From Diphasiastrum complanatum (taxonomy: Eukaryota; Streptophyta; Lycopodiopsida; Lycopodiales; Lycopodiaceae): DNA of 64,000 bases. Shown here in pieces: positions 1-11,099 of this stretch (position 1 is its first letter; each line of letters starts with the position of its first letter). The notes under the pieces were generated by a model. It worked only from the letters and a program-made list of their open reading frames with translations. It did not search any database and had not been told where the DNA came from. Made by a program: the position numbers and the translations under genes. The stretch spans positions 23,941,106-24,005,105 of the forward strand of contig CM055100.1 in NCBI GenBank assembly GCA_029204225.1, given 5' to 3'.

Positions 1-182
1 GATAATGCTATCAGAAGATCTTAGGCTTTTCTACACTGTAATCTGTATGTTAAAGATAGAAGCATGTTAAATACACATTACTTATCATATGTTGGTATGG
101 ACTTCAATCGACTGTGCTTGCGTGATCAAGTTCATAGCCTCATGCTGGGGTTCCTCTATTAATGCAGCTGTTGCATGTGCAG

Positions 183-317
183 ATTGAGGGAGAACTTGCT
201 TGGCCAGCAGATGTCATAACAGCAAGTACTGCACTTGAAAAAACTGTTTTTTCAACTTTGTCAACAGACATGCACAAGTATAATCTTAAGATGAGGCAAC
301 TGGCTTTCAACCTAAAG
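183..317 (+). CDS. TFIIS-like gene, first visible exon
   Basis: The open phase starts after the acceptor CAG at 180-182 (alternative acceptor at 165-167, also in phase). It encodes 45 residues ending in FNLK. The donor is AAG|GCAAG, a GC-AG intron of 118 bp. Confidence 0.72.
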
Positions 318-3300
318 GCAAGATATTAGCTCTTGATCTCGTTTTTTTTTTTCCATATCAATACAGTGGACTCAAGATGGGGATGTCGCAACTTGAAACT
401 GAAGTGTTTCTATCTATTTTCTGGATCTTTTACAGAAATATCCTGTTTTGGCTCAACGTCTGGTAAAGAAGGAATTGGAACCACTCACTGTTCTTAATAT
501 GTCACCTGCTGAACTGAAGGTATTCTTATTTTACGCTACTGAACTTGAGATCGTACATCTGCTAATTGCAAGTATTAGCATTCATGTAACTGCTTTTGGA
601 AATCTACAAGTTGTAACTTATAAGCTCTTATGCTGATTGTAGGATGGCTACACTGCTGCAGAGAAAAGAGCTCAAGAACCACAAGAGCCACAGACACTGC
701 AGGTGATATTTATTTTTTGTAGTATTCTGTCTACCTAGTTGAGTTTCATGGATCTCATTCTTTCAAAATTCATCAGATGGCAGATGTAAGGTGTGCAATT
801 TGTGCGGAGCGACAAGTGAGGGTCAAAGATATAATTCATGTTGGCTTTGGAGATCGTTATCAGGTACAGTATTTCCTTACAAACTTTGTTTATCAATTTC
901 TGGTGTCACTTCATATGTGCAATGCTGCAGAGGCATGTGCAGCATTCCTTCTTTCAAATGAGACCTTTTGGAGTATTATTAAAGTGCACAAGAGCAAGCC
1001 ATATATCCTGTTTAAACAGCAAGTCCTTGTTAGTGGTTTTTTTTTATCGGTGCCCTACAAATTCTTTCACCATCATGCATTTGCTTTACATAATAATGAT
1101 TGATATTCCAGGAAAAAGGTTCTGAACCTGCTATATTAGTTTATGCTTTCATTGTTCAGACACTGTTTTGAAGCAACTGCCAGCTTAAACTCATACCTGC
1201 TCGAATTGTTTCCCTGTCTTGAATCAATGAAGAGATTTTTCACTGCATCTTCAAATAGTTCTCCTTAAGTGAACCAGGGTAAGCCTTTCTTCCTGTTTCT
1301 TTTTTCTTTGGAATCTCCATCAAACCTGTTTTGCTTCACCTTCCATAATTATAAAATGATGAGATTTTTTCTATATATTTTGCATTATATGCAGAATCCC
1401 AATTAGGTTCATGAAGCAAGTTTACCACTTCATTTAGTGCACAGCATTTTATTTCATCTCCATGCTGGGGTAAAATGTATGTTATTCGGGTATGTTCTGA
1501 AACTCTTTTGTGCTAGTCTTTAGCATGACCAATTCTGCCCTTCTCCTCCGACAGAGATCATAGGAACTCAGTACATTCGACATTGGTCTTTGTACAAATA
1601 TGTGGAAGCTAATGTGGATGTATATTTGCGCATGTGACCTGCACGTACTTTTGCGTACCCATCCTATGAAATGAGTGGGAATGCCATAGCATTTCCAAGT
1701 TATGCATGATGGAGTTAATAGTCTAAGGCTTTTAGGTTAACTTCATAAGGCTGAAGATCGTATTTTTTTTTTGTTATGTTGGGTATCATTCTCGACATAA
1801 CATCGATATCTCAAATGTCAGTTTTCCAAGTTCTGCTTTGCTGTAAGTCTCTCGGGTTCCTTTGAGATAGGTCCCTTCTAAGGTTGAGCTTGGAGTGGAA
1901 GAACAAGCTGTCCTTGGCAATTTTTGAAGCTCTCTTGGAAAACACTTATGGAAAGCAACATGGATTTCATCAATTGCTTGGTTTGGGATACTTGGGCAGT
2001 ATTGTTGATATTATTGTGTTTGTGATCAATATAATGGATCGCCCTGGAACATAATATCAGAAGAGTAGTCAATAGTGACAAGTCATACATCACATAGAAC
2101 TCAGATGATGATAGAAGAGAGATATTGTCCTGCCCACAATTGGACGTATATCCCAAAAGGAGGTCAATAAGCCTACCTCGACCCGTAAATTAATTATGAT
2201 TATGAGAGGTTGGGGCCCTCATGGAATTAAAGTCATAAATTAATGGTTAGAGGCCTAAAACTAAAGATGGTGGATTGGTATGGATGTAATAGTGACTCAT
2301 AGGACAAGTGGATGAGGTGGCCCAGTTAGGTTGTTGATGTGTTTAGTGAGGTGTCACAGTTCACTACTAGTGGTGAAGGGGCCTTGGAGGGTATAAGTAT
2401 ACCCATAGGGCTCTCGCTAGTGTATGCTTGATTTTGGTGATTGTAGCTACATGTTGCTGGTGTGAAATCTCTCTCTCTTATTGAGTTTATATGGTCCATA
2501 GCTTGGGGACTAGATTCGTTTGATCTAGATCTGGTTGGGTTGGTCTTTCCACCATCCGATTCCCTTTGGTTTCTTTGTATCAATCATCTAGTTTGGATCC
2601 TTGGTGCTAGTCTTGATCGTGGTATCAGAGCCAAAGCTAGATGGATTTGTTGATTGAAAGCACAAGAAAAGGCCAAGAATTGGAGAGTGGATCTTCCAAA
2701 GTTGGAGTCTTGATTCTTGGGGATTTGGAACAAACGTCCTTATGAATATAGAAGTCATTAACACTCTTTTTATCCTTTCTCCTAGACTAATCACCTTGTA
2801 AATCAGTCTCGCTTAATGAGTCTGCTAGAACTCTCTTCCAGATTGGTCCAAAATGTGGGTCTTTCTCACAAAGGCCTCTCAGGGAGAGACAAAAATATGT
2901 GTTGACCTCAATGAAGGAAAGTTCGTTCACTTCACCAATTTGACTAAGTGCACTAGCCACACAGTTCCTTTGATATACTGCACTTCCAAGTCAAATTCTT
3001 CCATGAGTTCTGCCCATCGGGCCTTCGACCTCTGAGATCATTTTGATTACAAAAGTATTTCAAAGGTTGATGATCCGTATTCACCATGAACTTATTACCC
3101 TACAGGTAATGTCTCTATGATTTAAGAACATGGATCACTGCAAAAAGCTCTTTTTCCTGGTATATTTGACTTGTGCATCAAATAATTTTTTGCTCTCAAA
3201 AGCAATGGGCGGTCGGGTCCTCTTATAAGAGAACAGCTCCAATAGCCGTATCACTCGTGTCCGTGTGAATGACGAAGTATTTCGATCCACTATTTTTAAC

Positions 3301-6300
3301 ACGGGAGCTGAGACAATTAGTAGCTTGAGTTCACAAAAACTCTCATCTAATTTCTCATTCCATTCATTGGAGGGCTAGGCCTATCTTTCCGACTTTTCAC
3401 CCCCTTTAAAACATTATTAAGGGGAGTGGCAATTTTAGAATACTCTTCAATAAACTTTTGGAAGAACATAGTGAAACCCAAAAAGGCTTGAGTTCACGAA
3501 CCATTTCAGGAATTGGCCATTCCATTACCGTCTTTCCTTTTTCTTCGTCAATCTTGATCCCCTAAGAGTTGATTTTATGACCAAGGTAAAGAAGTTCTTT
3601 TTTAAAGAATTCACATTTAGATTTTTTAGCCAAAAGCTTCTCTTGCCTTAATATCCTTAAGATAGTACGGACATGCTTTACATGCTCTTTTAGTGTTCTA
3701 CATAGATCAAAATATCATTGAAAAATACTGCTACAAACTTTCCCAAAAAAGGACGAAATAAATCGTTCATCATTTGTTGGAAAGTTGTCGGAGCATTCGT
3801 CAAACCAAAAGGTAAGACTAGGTCGTAATGGCCAAATCGTGTCCTAAAACTTGTCTTAGATACATCATCCAGATGTATTCTGATCTGATGATATCCCGTT
3901 CGAAGATCAACTTTTGTGAAGATTTTTGCTCCACTTAACCATTCTATAAGATCATCCATTCTAGGAAGCGGGTATTTATTTTTAATGGTTGAGTTTATTG
4001 AAACCCTTGTAATCCACACATAACTAAAAACCCCCAGCCTTCTTATCCTTAAGGAGAATGGGCACTCTCCATGGTGATTTACTTGGCCTAATATTTCCCA
4101 TCTTGAGATATTCCTCTATTTACCTGGCCAATTCTCCCTCTTCCTTTTTACTAACCATGGTTGTCCAAAAACAGGGTGGCTGCCGGGCATCAGTTCTATC
4201 CTATGGTCTTTGGGCCATCCAGGTGGTAAACATAAGGTAGTTGCTTAGAAAAGACCACTGCAAAGGCTTCCAATTTGGCTCAAATATTTTTTGAACATTT
4301 GTTTAGACTTTATGGATAACCAAGTCACATTGTCACCGGTCACTTTTGGGCGGCCGTATTGGCTAAACTAGAGACGACATGAGCTTCAGTGATCATCCCA
4401 AGACGGAAAGAACTAATCAGACAATGGAACAGATGCTACGAGCATATGTACCCCGATGGCAATCTCATTGGGAGAAGTATCTGCCCTTGATTGAATCTGC
4501 CTATAATTGTAGTAAGCATTCGGCTACCGGTTATAGCCCATTTAGGCTTATGTACAGTTATGAACCTAGATCACCCATTCCAGCTGAAACTCGAACGATC
4601 ATGTTTCAGAAGGTAGCGGATTTCTTGCACAATATGCAAGAAATGCTACAAATAGCATGTGAGAATGTCTAATGTGCCCAGGATAGGGACATACATCATG
4701 CTAATCTGAAAAGATCACCTCAAGATTCTCTAGAAGGGGATTGGGTATATTGACGAATCCCAAAGGATTCAAATGCAATACGCACCGGCAATCGTTACAA
4801 ACTGTCCACTAGATACAAGGGACCGTATAAATTCGTGAAAAGGATAGGATCTTTGGCTTACCAATTAGACCTCTTAGAAGGAACTCACAAGGCATGAGAA
4901 ATGGTGCAGCATTTTTTTTTTCTTATTTTTTTTGGATATAATTTTTTGTTGGCTGCCCTTGTGACAGCAAACATTTGTCATTTGCTATCAAAACAAGCTG
5001 TAAGCCATGAATTCAAAGACTGGAGTGTGAATTTAACATAAATAGACAAATGTATGTCAGCAATTGCTGCTTGAAGGTGTCAGATAGCAAAATGCTATAA
5101 TAGTTACCAGGAGATTTGTTTGGTGAGCTGCATACAGATTCATACTATAGTCTATATTGGAACAAGTTCCAATCATTAAATAATGGATTTTTCTGCTAGT
5201 ACGTGAATAAGGTACAAGCATTAAGAGCAGAATGTCGAAATAGCAAACCACAGCTATCCAGTTTTTGATAATTAGAGCTACTGAAACAACAACAAGAGTC
5301 TAGAAGGTGACTTCATCCTTCAAAGAGACATTCAAGTTAAGGTTTCTCATGCCCAAGAGCATCAATGGACAATATTATGACTGTTTGTGCTCAGGATGCC
5401 TTTCCCCCTCTCTGAGGTAAAAAGAGTGTCTTTGATTTGGAAGAAAGAGTTTAGGCTCTCTCTTCATTTCCTCCTGACCCATTTTTGACTGACCAAAGGA
5501 TTCTACAATAGTTGAAGTGGAACTTTAGGTTCTTAACATTGCTAAGGGGCCCGTTTTAAATTTATGTGCAATGTAATATGGGCAAGTTATTTTGTCTATG
5601 AGTTTTTATGTGAAGTAAGATGAAATTTTTTCTTGCTATCTCTAAATTCTGAATGTTTGTCAAGACCCACTTTAGTGTTCTTGGGAACTCATTAAGTCAC
5701 CAAAACCCCAAAGTCCTAGTCAATTACTTGGGGCCATTTGTGATGCGATATTGCTACGTGATTCCACTTTTCAAACATTTTGTCACTAGTTGAGCAACTC
5801 ACAGGTAGTTTGTCATTCTTGAGGTTAGGGACCATTTGGTTGGGCGTAGTTCCCTTTTGTTCTAACCTCAATAACTGGGGTTCTTTGTGGAGACTATCAG
5901 CAACCATAAATCCTCTCAGTTTGGTGATTGAGGCTTATTGTTCTCAAGAATTTCGTTCTGGGAGGGGAGTATCGGTCTCTTCTTGACTTTCATGACATCT
6001 TTGTGGAAGATTGATATACGAGTTGATGGTTTGCTATTCTATCAATGGAAACTGTTGAATCGCACTGAACTATTTGCTGGAAACTTGCTAGAACTAGAAT
6101 GGATGCTAGCTCCACTCTCCCATCGATCATTTACACAGATTACGTTGCCTATTTTTACTGACTGGAAATCTAAATCAGGACTAGGTGTTTGAGGCCCCAA
6201 ATAAGGCCCAATAAGAGCTGGTAATTAATAAGGATGAGTCCCTGGGAACCAATTGATTAAACAAAGGCCCAAATAATCATTTTCATATCTTCTCAAGAAC

Positions 6301-7837
6301 CTACTTATCAGCCCACCATGTTTCAGAAAATAAGGTTGCTAGTGGCCATGCTAGAGGGAATTGCTCTTGAACTTCTAGTGAAATACTGGCAAATTCTGAT
6401 TTAATGAATGCAAGAGCCCCAGTTATACCAAAAACATGATTTTCATATGAGAGCTAATGTCGACATATGTTTATGCCTATGAAGTGCACCTACTCTAGGG
6501 TGTTAACGACACGAGTAGGGATGCTTTAGCATTTTGTCCATGCTATGCATGATGAAGTTGATGGTCTAAGACTTTGTGGTTGGACTCTATAGAGTTGAAG
6601 ATTGCACGTCTCCTTTATTTTGTCGGGTATTGTCCTGGATATAACACATATAATCTAATTCTACTGAAATATTAGTGGATTCTGATTTGATTGATGCTAG
6701 AGTCCCACTAGCACCAGAAAACAAATTTGCATGCAGAACAGTGCCCTGAGGATCTTTTTGCAGGCTGCAAAATACACTTATTATGTGATAAATAACAGGA
6801 ACCAAGGATGCTGTTCATGAACGTAGTATAACTATTATTTAGTGCGGTTATAACTGTATTGCCTGTGATCTGCATCTATGTCTGGAGGCTGGGTAATTCA
6901 CGAGGCAAATAGTAGCATGTGTTCCATGTTATGGATATGAGCAATAACAGGAACACAGGATGTAGTACTTGAATGTAATATGAGAAATTACTATACAGTT
7001 GTAACTATAATGCCTTGGATATGTATCTAATTCTGGGAGCTGAGTACTTAGACAGGCAAACAGAAGCATGTATTCCATGTGATGCATGAAGTCCATGGTT
7101 TGAGCCTCTGTGTTTTGCATGTGTGATATACCCCATAAATAGTATTTCTGTTAGATTTGGGAACGATTTGAGAATCAACAGTTTCAAGCTAATAGTCTCT
7201 GTTGACCAGACATGAAGATATTGTTTGAAGCAGATAGGTTGGAACTCAGTCGAATGTACCAATTACCATTGCCAAAATGAGTCGACACGTGTGGCATGAG
7301 CCTTAATGTCCAGAAGTTACTAATGTGGGAAAAAACTGGTTAGATGAAAGGATAGTGTAAAAGAAAGTGTTACTTAGAAGGAAAATCTATTGACTATCTT
7401 TAATGAGTGAAGCAGTGCTGATTTTTCCAATCAGTTCTTTCTACATTTGGTGACAACAAACCTTCGTCTCCTCAAATTCATATTACATGCACTAGTGCCT
7501 TTTTATATTGATTATAGCCATAGAATTTCTTTAGATTTGGGCTTGTAAGTGCTCCACCGTTAAGTGAATCACTTCTCTGTTGTAATCTTTTTGTTTGTTA
7601 CTAACAAAAGTTTGTTTTCTTCAGTTGGAGTGCTTGAAATGCGGGCATTCATGGTATGCTTCAAGGGATTCAATCTCTTCTTTAAGTATAGAGACAGTGA
7701 CCCCGAGTCCGACTGTCGGTACTGCCCCTTGGGCAACGTCAAAGTTTGATTACGTTGAGAAGGAACTAAACACCCCAAAACCAACTGACAAATCGGAGGG
7801 TCAGAAACAAGGATTTTTTGAGAGCGGAGCTTCATGA
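183..7837 (+). CDS. TFIIS central-domain / zinc-ribbon protein, 3' part of gene (5 exons)
   Basis: The exons 183-317, 436-519, 643-702, 777-863 and 7625-7837 join without a frame break into 192 residues ending at TGA 7835-7837. Residues 1-75 resemble the end of a TFIIS central (TFIIS_M) domain: IEGEL, then [14 protein letters not shown], then VLAQRLV and [10 protein letters not shown] charged linker follows, then a four-cysteine zinc ribbon (CAIC...CLKC, with GDRYQLEC between) and a low-complexity tail. TFIIS-type domains bind RNA polymerase II, so a nuclear role in transcription elongation is likely; this is family inference. The first exon could instead begin at 168, because both acceptors are in phase. 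The first intron uses a GC donor. The 5' end lies outside the window, so the exact family member is not named. Confidence 0.82.
436..519 (+). CDS. TFIIS-like gene, second visible exon
   Basis: 28 codons between acceptor TACAG and donor AAG|GTATTC. It encodes the conserved end of the TFIIS central domain ([11 protein letters not shown] and LNMSPAEL). Confidence 0.82.
643..702 (+). CDS. TFIIS-like gene, third visible exon
   Basis: 20 codons between acceptor TGTAG and donor CAG|GTGATA. It encodes a charged linker rich in E, Q and P ([15 protein letters not shown]). Confidence 0.75.
777..863 (+). CDS. TFIIS-like gene, fourth visible exon (first half of zinc ribbon)
   Basis: 29 codons between acceptor ATCAG and donor CAG|GTACAG. 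It encodes CAIC and the strand [11 protein letters not shown] that leads into the second cysteine pair, which lies 6.8 kb downstream. Confidence 0.8.
1618..1830 (+). repeat. Diverged segment, second copy at 6455-6660
   Basis: Both copies share GCATGATG(G/A)AGTT, then a GTCTAAG motif, then a GAAGAT stretch, a T-rich run, GGGTAT and ending ATAACA, in the same order and spacing. They are too diverged for a recent duplication and probably come from an old non-coding transposon. No coding capacity is seen. Confidence 0.5.
2170..2632 (+). mobile_element. Old gypsy LTR with primer binding site (plus strand)
   Basis: This segment aligns along its length with the LTR of element 1 (28350-28844, reverse complement) but with many substitutions and a missing first part. 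It keeps the promoter-like GTATAAGTATACC near 2391 and the phrase TCCATAGCTTGGGG. It is followed at 2620-2632 by TGGTATCAGAGCC, the tRNA-Met-type primer binding site. It is the 5' LTR of the remnant that continues to 4894. Confidence 0.8.
2815..4245 (-). pseudogene. Decayed Ty3/gypsy RT-RNase H-integrase N-terminus, inverted
   Basis: Read on the minus strand from 4245 to 2815, the segment follows pol order. First comes the linker into RT (IELMPGS), then RT ([39 protein letters not shown], a DILIY remnant). The RNase H and pre-integrase region follows, matching element 1 at 30240-30600. The RT catalytic pair reads FND instead of the usual LDD, so one aspartate is lost. Stops and frameshifts are frequent. 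The orientation is opposite to the flanking LTR at 2170 and the integrase piece at 4255, which points to an internal inversion. Confidence 0.85.
4255..4894 (+). pseudogene. Decayed Ty3/gypsy integrase, C-terminal half
   Basis: Plus-strand translation follows the integrase of element 1: [17 protein letters not shown] (the E of the DDE triad is kept), [15 protein letters not shown], then the linker NLKRSP and the box [13 protein letters not shown], ending near 4894. About 30 bp around the second catalytic aspartate (SDRDPKF in element 1) is deleted, and a stop replaces a codon after GDWVY. Same family as element 1. Confidence 0.85.
6791..7090 (+). repeat. Diverged tandem duplication, period about 152 bp
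   Basis: AATAACAGGAAC at 6791 and again at 6943 starts two units that share the order GTTATAACTGTA / GTTGTAACTATA, TCTGG(A/G)(G)GCTG, GAGGCAAA / CAGGCAAA and CATGTGTTCCATGT / CATGTATTCCATGT. The copies are clearly diverged. No coding potential. Confidence 0.6.
7625..7837 (+). CDS. TFIIS-like gene, last exon (second half of zinc ribbon and C-terminus)
   Basis: Acceptor TTCTTCAG at 7617-7624. It encodes [15 protein letters not shown], completing the zinc ribbon, then a Ser/Thr/Pro-rich tail, and stops at TGA 7835-7837. Likely 3' UTR follows, with AATAAT-type signals near 8040. Confidence 0.82.
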   Translation: MECLKCGHSWYASRDSISSLSIETVTPSPTVGTAPWATSKFDYVEKELNTPKPTDKSEGQKQGFFESGAS

Positions 7838-9550
7838 TGCCTGATGTACAAGTCACAAATTCAGGAGAATGTCTGCTCTGAGGTCAATGTGGGAGGATGC
7901 GCGTATATATTGAGAGCTTTGGAACCTCCTTGGTTTTAGGCTTAGACTTTGTTAACTGTATAAATGTACAGAAAGTTATCTTCAATATTGAGGTTCATTA
8001 AGCTTTTTGTAGATAGTCTTGTTTGTAATATGATCGTAACCCATAATAATAGCACATCAGTGAATTTGTTGCATCCACAGTAATCAATGAGAAATATAGG
8101 AATTGCTCAATACAACAAAAAGCTCAGAAATTGTTGAAACTCTTAGAATAAGCTTCATATACTCTTGACTATTTTCAAGCAAAGACTTTGATGTATCAAA
8201 CGCCATTGAGAGAAAGCTATCAAACAGTACGCATAGATTGTGCAATATCTTGAAATTTCATTTGCTTTTCGCTGCTGTCACACAAGATGCAATTTTTGTT
8301 CTTTGCTAACAGTTTTATCAAATTGGATCGCATGTCCATTCTTGTTGAGCATAGGATGGCATGATGAGATTACATCATAGAAATAAAGGTTGTATTGCTG
8401 CATAGAAACTTGTCTTCCAGCATATGTGAATTATTTCTAGGAGTTCAATCATTTTTGCTAGTATAGCCCATTCAAGTTGTTAATTAGTTACTTACATGCA
8501 TGAGGTGTATACCCAAGTTTGTATTTGGCAGATTAGAATGGAGTGTTGTGACCAGTCAGAAGAAAGAGAATTCATGAAAAAAAGAATATTTCCACTTTGT
8601 AGCATGTTCGACTAAATATCTTTTTGTGCACTCTGGGTTACTTAAAGTTAATATTGATGGTTTTTATATCGACGCAATTAAAACCCTAGGCAAGTTCTGT
8701 GGTTGGCTGGTGTGTTACACAATGTCCAATATGAAAAAATTTCCATGAAAACACATGTTTGATCTTGTAATTATCAATGTTGCTAGTGAAGATTTTCGGG
8801 AAGCTGCATTCAGATGTGATATGTCATTATGTGCTCATTTTGGGGGCTTAACTCTGAACTTATTGATTAATATATGGGTGATATCAACCATTTGATTGCT
8901 TACAGCACATAAGCTAACTTCTCCTCAACATCAGGTAGGACTAGACATAAGTTCTTTTACGAGAGGAGATTGTATTTTGCAACATTGGCTTTATTTGTGC
9001 TTGATGCATGATTTACTCGTTTGCTTGTACACACTATTGTTGGGGCGTACTTTCAATTTGCTATTTGCAAGGCTGAAGTCAACCATTTTTCTGCTTGCAA
9101 AAGCTGATCACTTATCTACAGCAAGGAATAGTTGTAAGTTCTTAGTTCTTCCCCTTGTGAGAGAAAATTGAATTCTACAACATTGGTTCCCATTGTGTTT
9201 GATGATGAAAACCTTGTTTCCTTGTACAACGGTCATTTTCCATGTTCTTCCATTCGAAGTAGCTCACCAATTCAAGACAACAATCTCTTGATGGTTATTT
9301 GGAAAAATTGTAAAATTGACTAGTTGCACAATGGTACCTATACTAAGGTGAAAAATATGGAAGTGTGCTATGACATTGACTATTTTCTGGGCTTTGAGTT
9401 TGATTGCTTTGGCTATAAGATTATATAGCATTGTTCATTTGTATTGCAAGATACATAATGATAACATCTGGTTAAAACCACTAAGGCAAAACTTGGTAGC
9501 TTGGCATGACCACCATGTGTATTAGCTAAAGATGAAGGTGGAATTTTAGT
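7838..9550 (+). other. 3' UTR and intergenic sequence
   Basis: The first 200 bases after the stop are AT-rich, with candidate polyadenylation signals (AATATTGAGG, ATAATAATAG), and probably form the 3' UTR. From about 8100 to 9550 I recognise no gene, RNA or element. Confidence 0.4.
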
Positions 9551-9599
9551 TGTTCGCATGCTAGGTGATGGTAATATTGGCCAAAATGTTTAGGTTCTT

Positions 9600-10317
9600 T
9601 GACTTGGCTTCCTTTTCAGGCCTTGGCCTCCACCTCTCTGTCGATTTCTCCTTGCCCTTGAATACTTCAACTCATGCTGGTCATTGTCTCTTCGGGTTTG
9701 GCATAAAAGGTTTTCCACCATTCGAACCCTCCTTGTGGGCAAGCTTCATTATCTTGCCTACCGCAATATTTTTAAGTCACTTCCTCTTTGCGCCAAATGG
9801 CCTTTCCTCACCGATCGTCTTTATCCAGATTGTCAGTTCGAAGAAGAAATTGTTGAGCACCTGTATTTTCATTGCAGCGGGCATCTCTGGGTGGATTTCA
9901 CTCATTTACTCAGTTGTTGGGAGGCTCCTCCTCAGCTCATTGTATGCTCCATTTTGCTAGGAAACTCTTAGTTTAGAGTCTAGGCTATACTTGCTTTCTG
10001 GCACACTTTCTATGTTGTGGAAGATTTGGATGTCACAAAATCAACTGGTTTTTGAGGGATCCACTACCCCACTTTCGCCCTCTATGTGCTTTCAATTTGC
10101 TATATGCATCTTCTAGCTTCTTCGTAGCATATTAATATTATTTCTTGCTAGCTATTGGACTGCCTCCCTCTATGGTGTGTTAATGATCCCGTTTTCATTT
10201 TGCATTGTATAGTTTTCCTTTTTGGGAAATGACTTGATCAACCTTGGGTTGTTGTTTACTTCGCTTTTGTACATTTTGTGAAAATCTATTACTAACTTAA
10301 TATTTTGCCAAAAAAAA
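9600..10317 (+). pseudogene. LINE (L1-type) 3' end with RT-associated zinc finger
   Basis: Plus-strand translation gives WHKRFSTIRTLLVGKLHYLA, then LPLCAKWPFLTDRLYPDCQF and EEEIVEHLYFHCSGHLW. This is the zinc-binding region found after RT in plant LINEs. A further frame gives LWKIWMSQNQLVFEG. A 3' UTR-like stretch (AACCTTGGGTTGTTG) ends in a run of A at 10310-10317, as expected for target-primed insertion. The copy is 5'-truncated and frame-disrupted. Confidence 0.65.
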
Positions 10318-10729
10318 GTTCATTATACAATCAAAACTATGCAAAGCTGGGCACTTAGCTGAACAATTTAGAGTCCTTTCTCCAAAAAAAGATAAGAGTA
10401 ACCTTTCATGGCTCAATTCTTATTTGTGCTAAAGAAAAACAACTCAAAAGCTATTAGTCAAATTTTCATATTTTAAAAATGATTACTTTTTATTCAAACT
10501 CAATTGGTTAAAAGTTTGCTAGTCCATTTATTCCATTCCTCAAGATTAGTTATTTCCATAAATGGTGTCATTTAATGTCGTAAAAAGTTGGCCATATTAT
10601 CAAGTATAATAGTTAGGGTACATCATGGTGAGAAAAAATCGTCATATTCTTGTTAGATTTTTTTATTTTATTTTTTCTCACATAAGCTGTGTTTGACTAA
10701 GATGACTAGTTGACCACCTCCTTTCTATA

Positions 10730-10812
10730 TGTCCTATGCTTTGATGGTATGGTTGCTTTGATTGCTCTTTATGTTGATGACTTGATTGTTACGGGAAATA
10801 ATCAAGAGATGA
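10730..10812 (+). pseudogene. Ty1/copia RT fragment with YVDD
   Basis: Plus-strand reading gives VALIALYVDDLIVTGNNQ, the copia reverse transcriptase catalytic motif (YVDDL) and its following strand. Only about 25 codons are recognisable. It sits close to, and in opposite orientation to, the copia piece at 11.1-12.5 kb, so it comes from another copy or a rearrangement. Confidence 0.7.
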
Positions 10813-11099
10813 TAGACATGACTCCCTCTTAATGATTGCATCATAAGTAGAGACCTCAAATACATTAGAAGCCATGAAACAAATAATTAATACCTTCAAC
10901 ATAAGGATGATTGAAGTACTCTTTTTTTTCAAACAAGAACTTCTACTCAATGTTTTAGGTAATGACTCATATGATAATGATTCTTCCTCACTATCATTCA
11001 CAATGACATCATTCAAAGTACATCCTACTTTGAACTCTTCCATACTTCTCTTCTTCTTGACTTGTGACTATCTCCCTCACCAAGCCTCATGATATAACC

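Larger units (their letters stand above)
864..7624 (+). other. 6.76 kb GT-AG intron splitting the zinc ribbon
   Basis: The donor GTACAG at 864 and the acceptor at 7624 preserve reading phase 0. The intron holds a rearranged gypsy remnant (2170-4894) and diverged duplicated segments (1618-1830 with 6455-6660; 6791-7090). I see nothing coding in 1130-1600, 1850-2160 or 4900-6450. Confidence 0.75.

Noticed and set aside
2617-2635. TGGTATCAGAG-type sites (also 18.6, 34.4 and 37.5 kb) as possible tRNA gene pieces
   Set aside because: They are primer binding sites complementary to the tRNA 3' end and lack a tRNA cloverleaf.
5716-6192. Overlapping 60-85 codon frames on both strands
   Set aside because: Short, no domain pattern and no splice context; expected by chance in intron sequence.
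9565-9960. 131-codon hydrophobic plus frame
   Set aside because: It overlaps the LINE zinc-finger frame (9684-9971), which has the recognisable pattern; the longer frame is a shadow.
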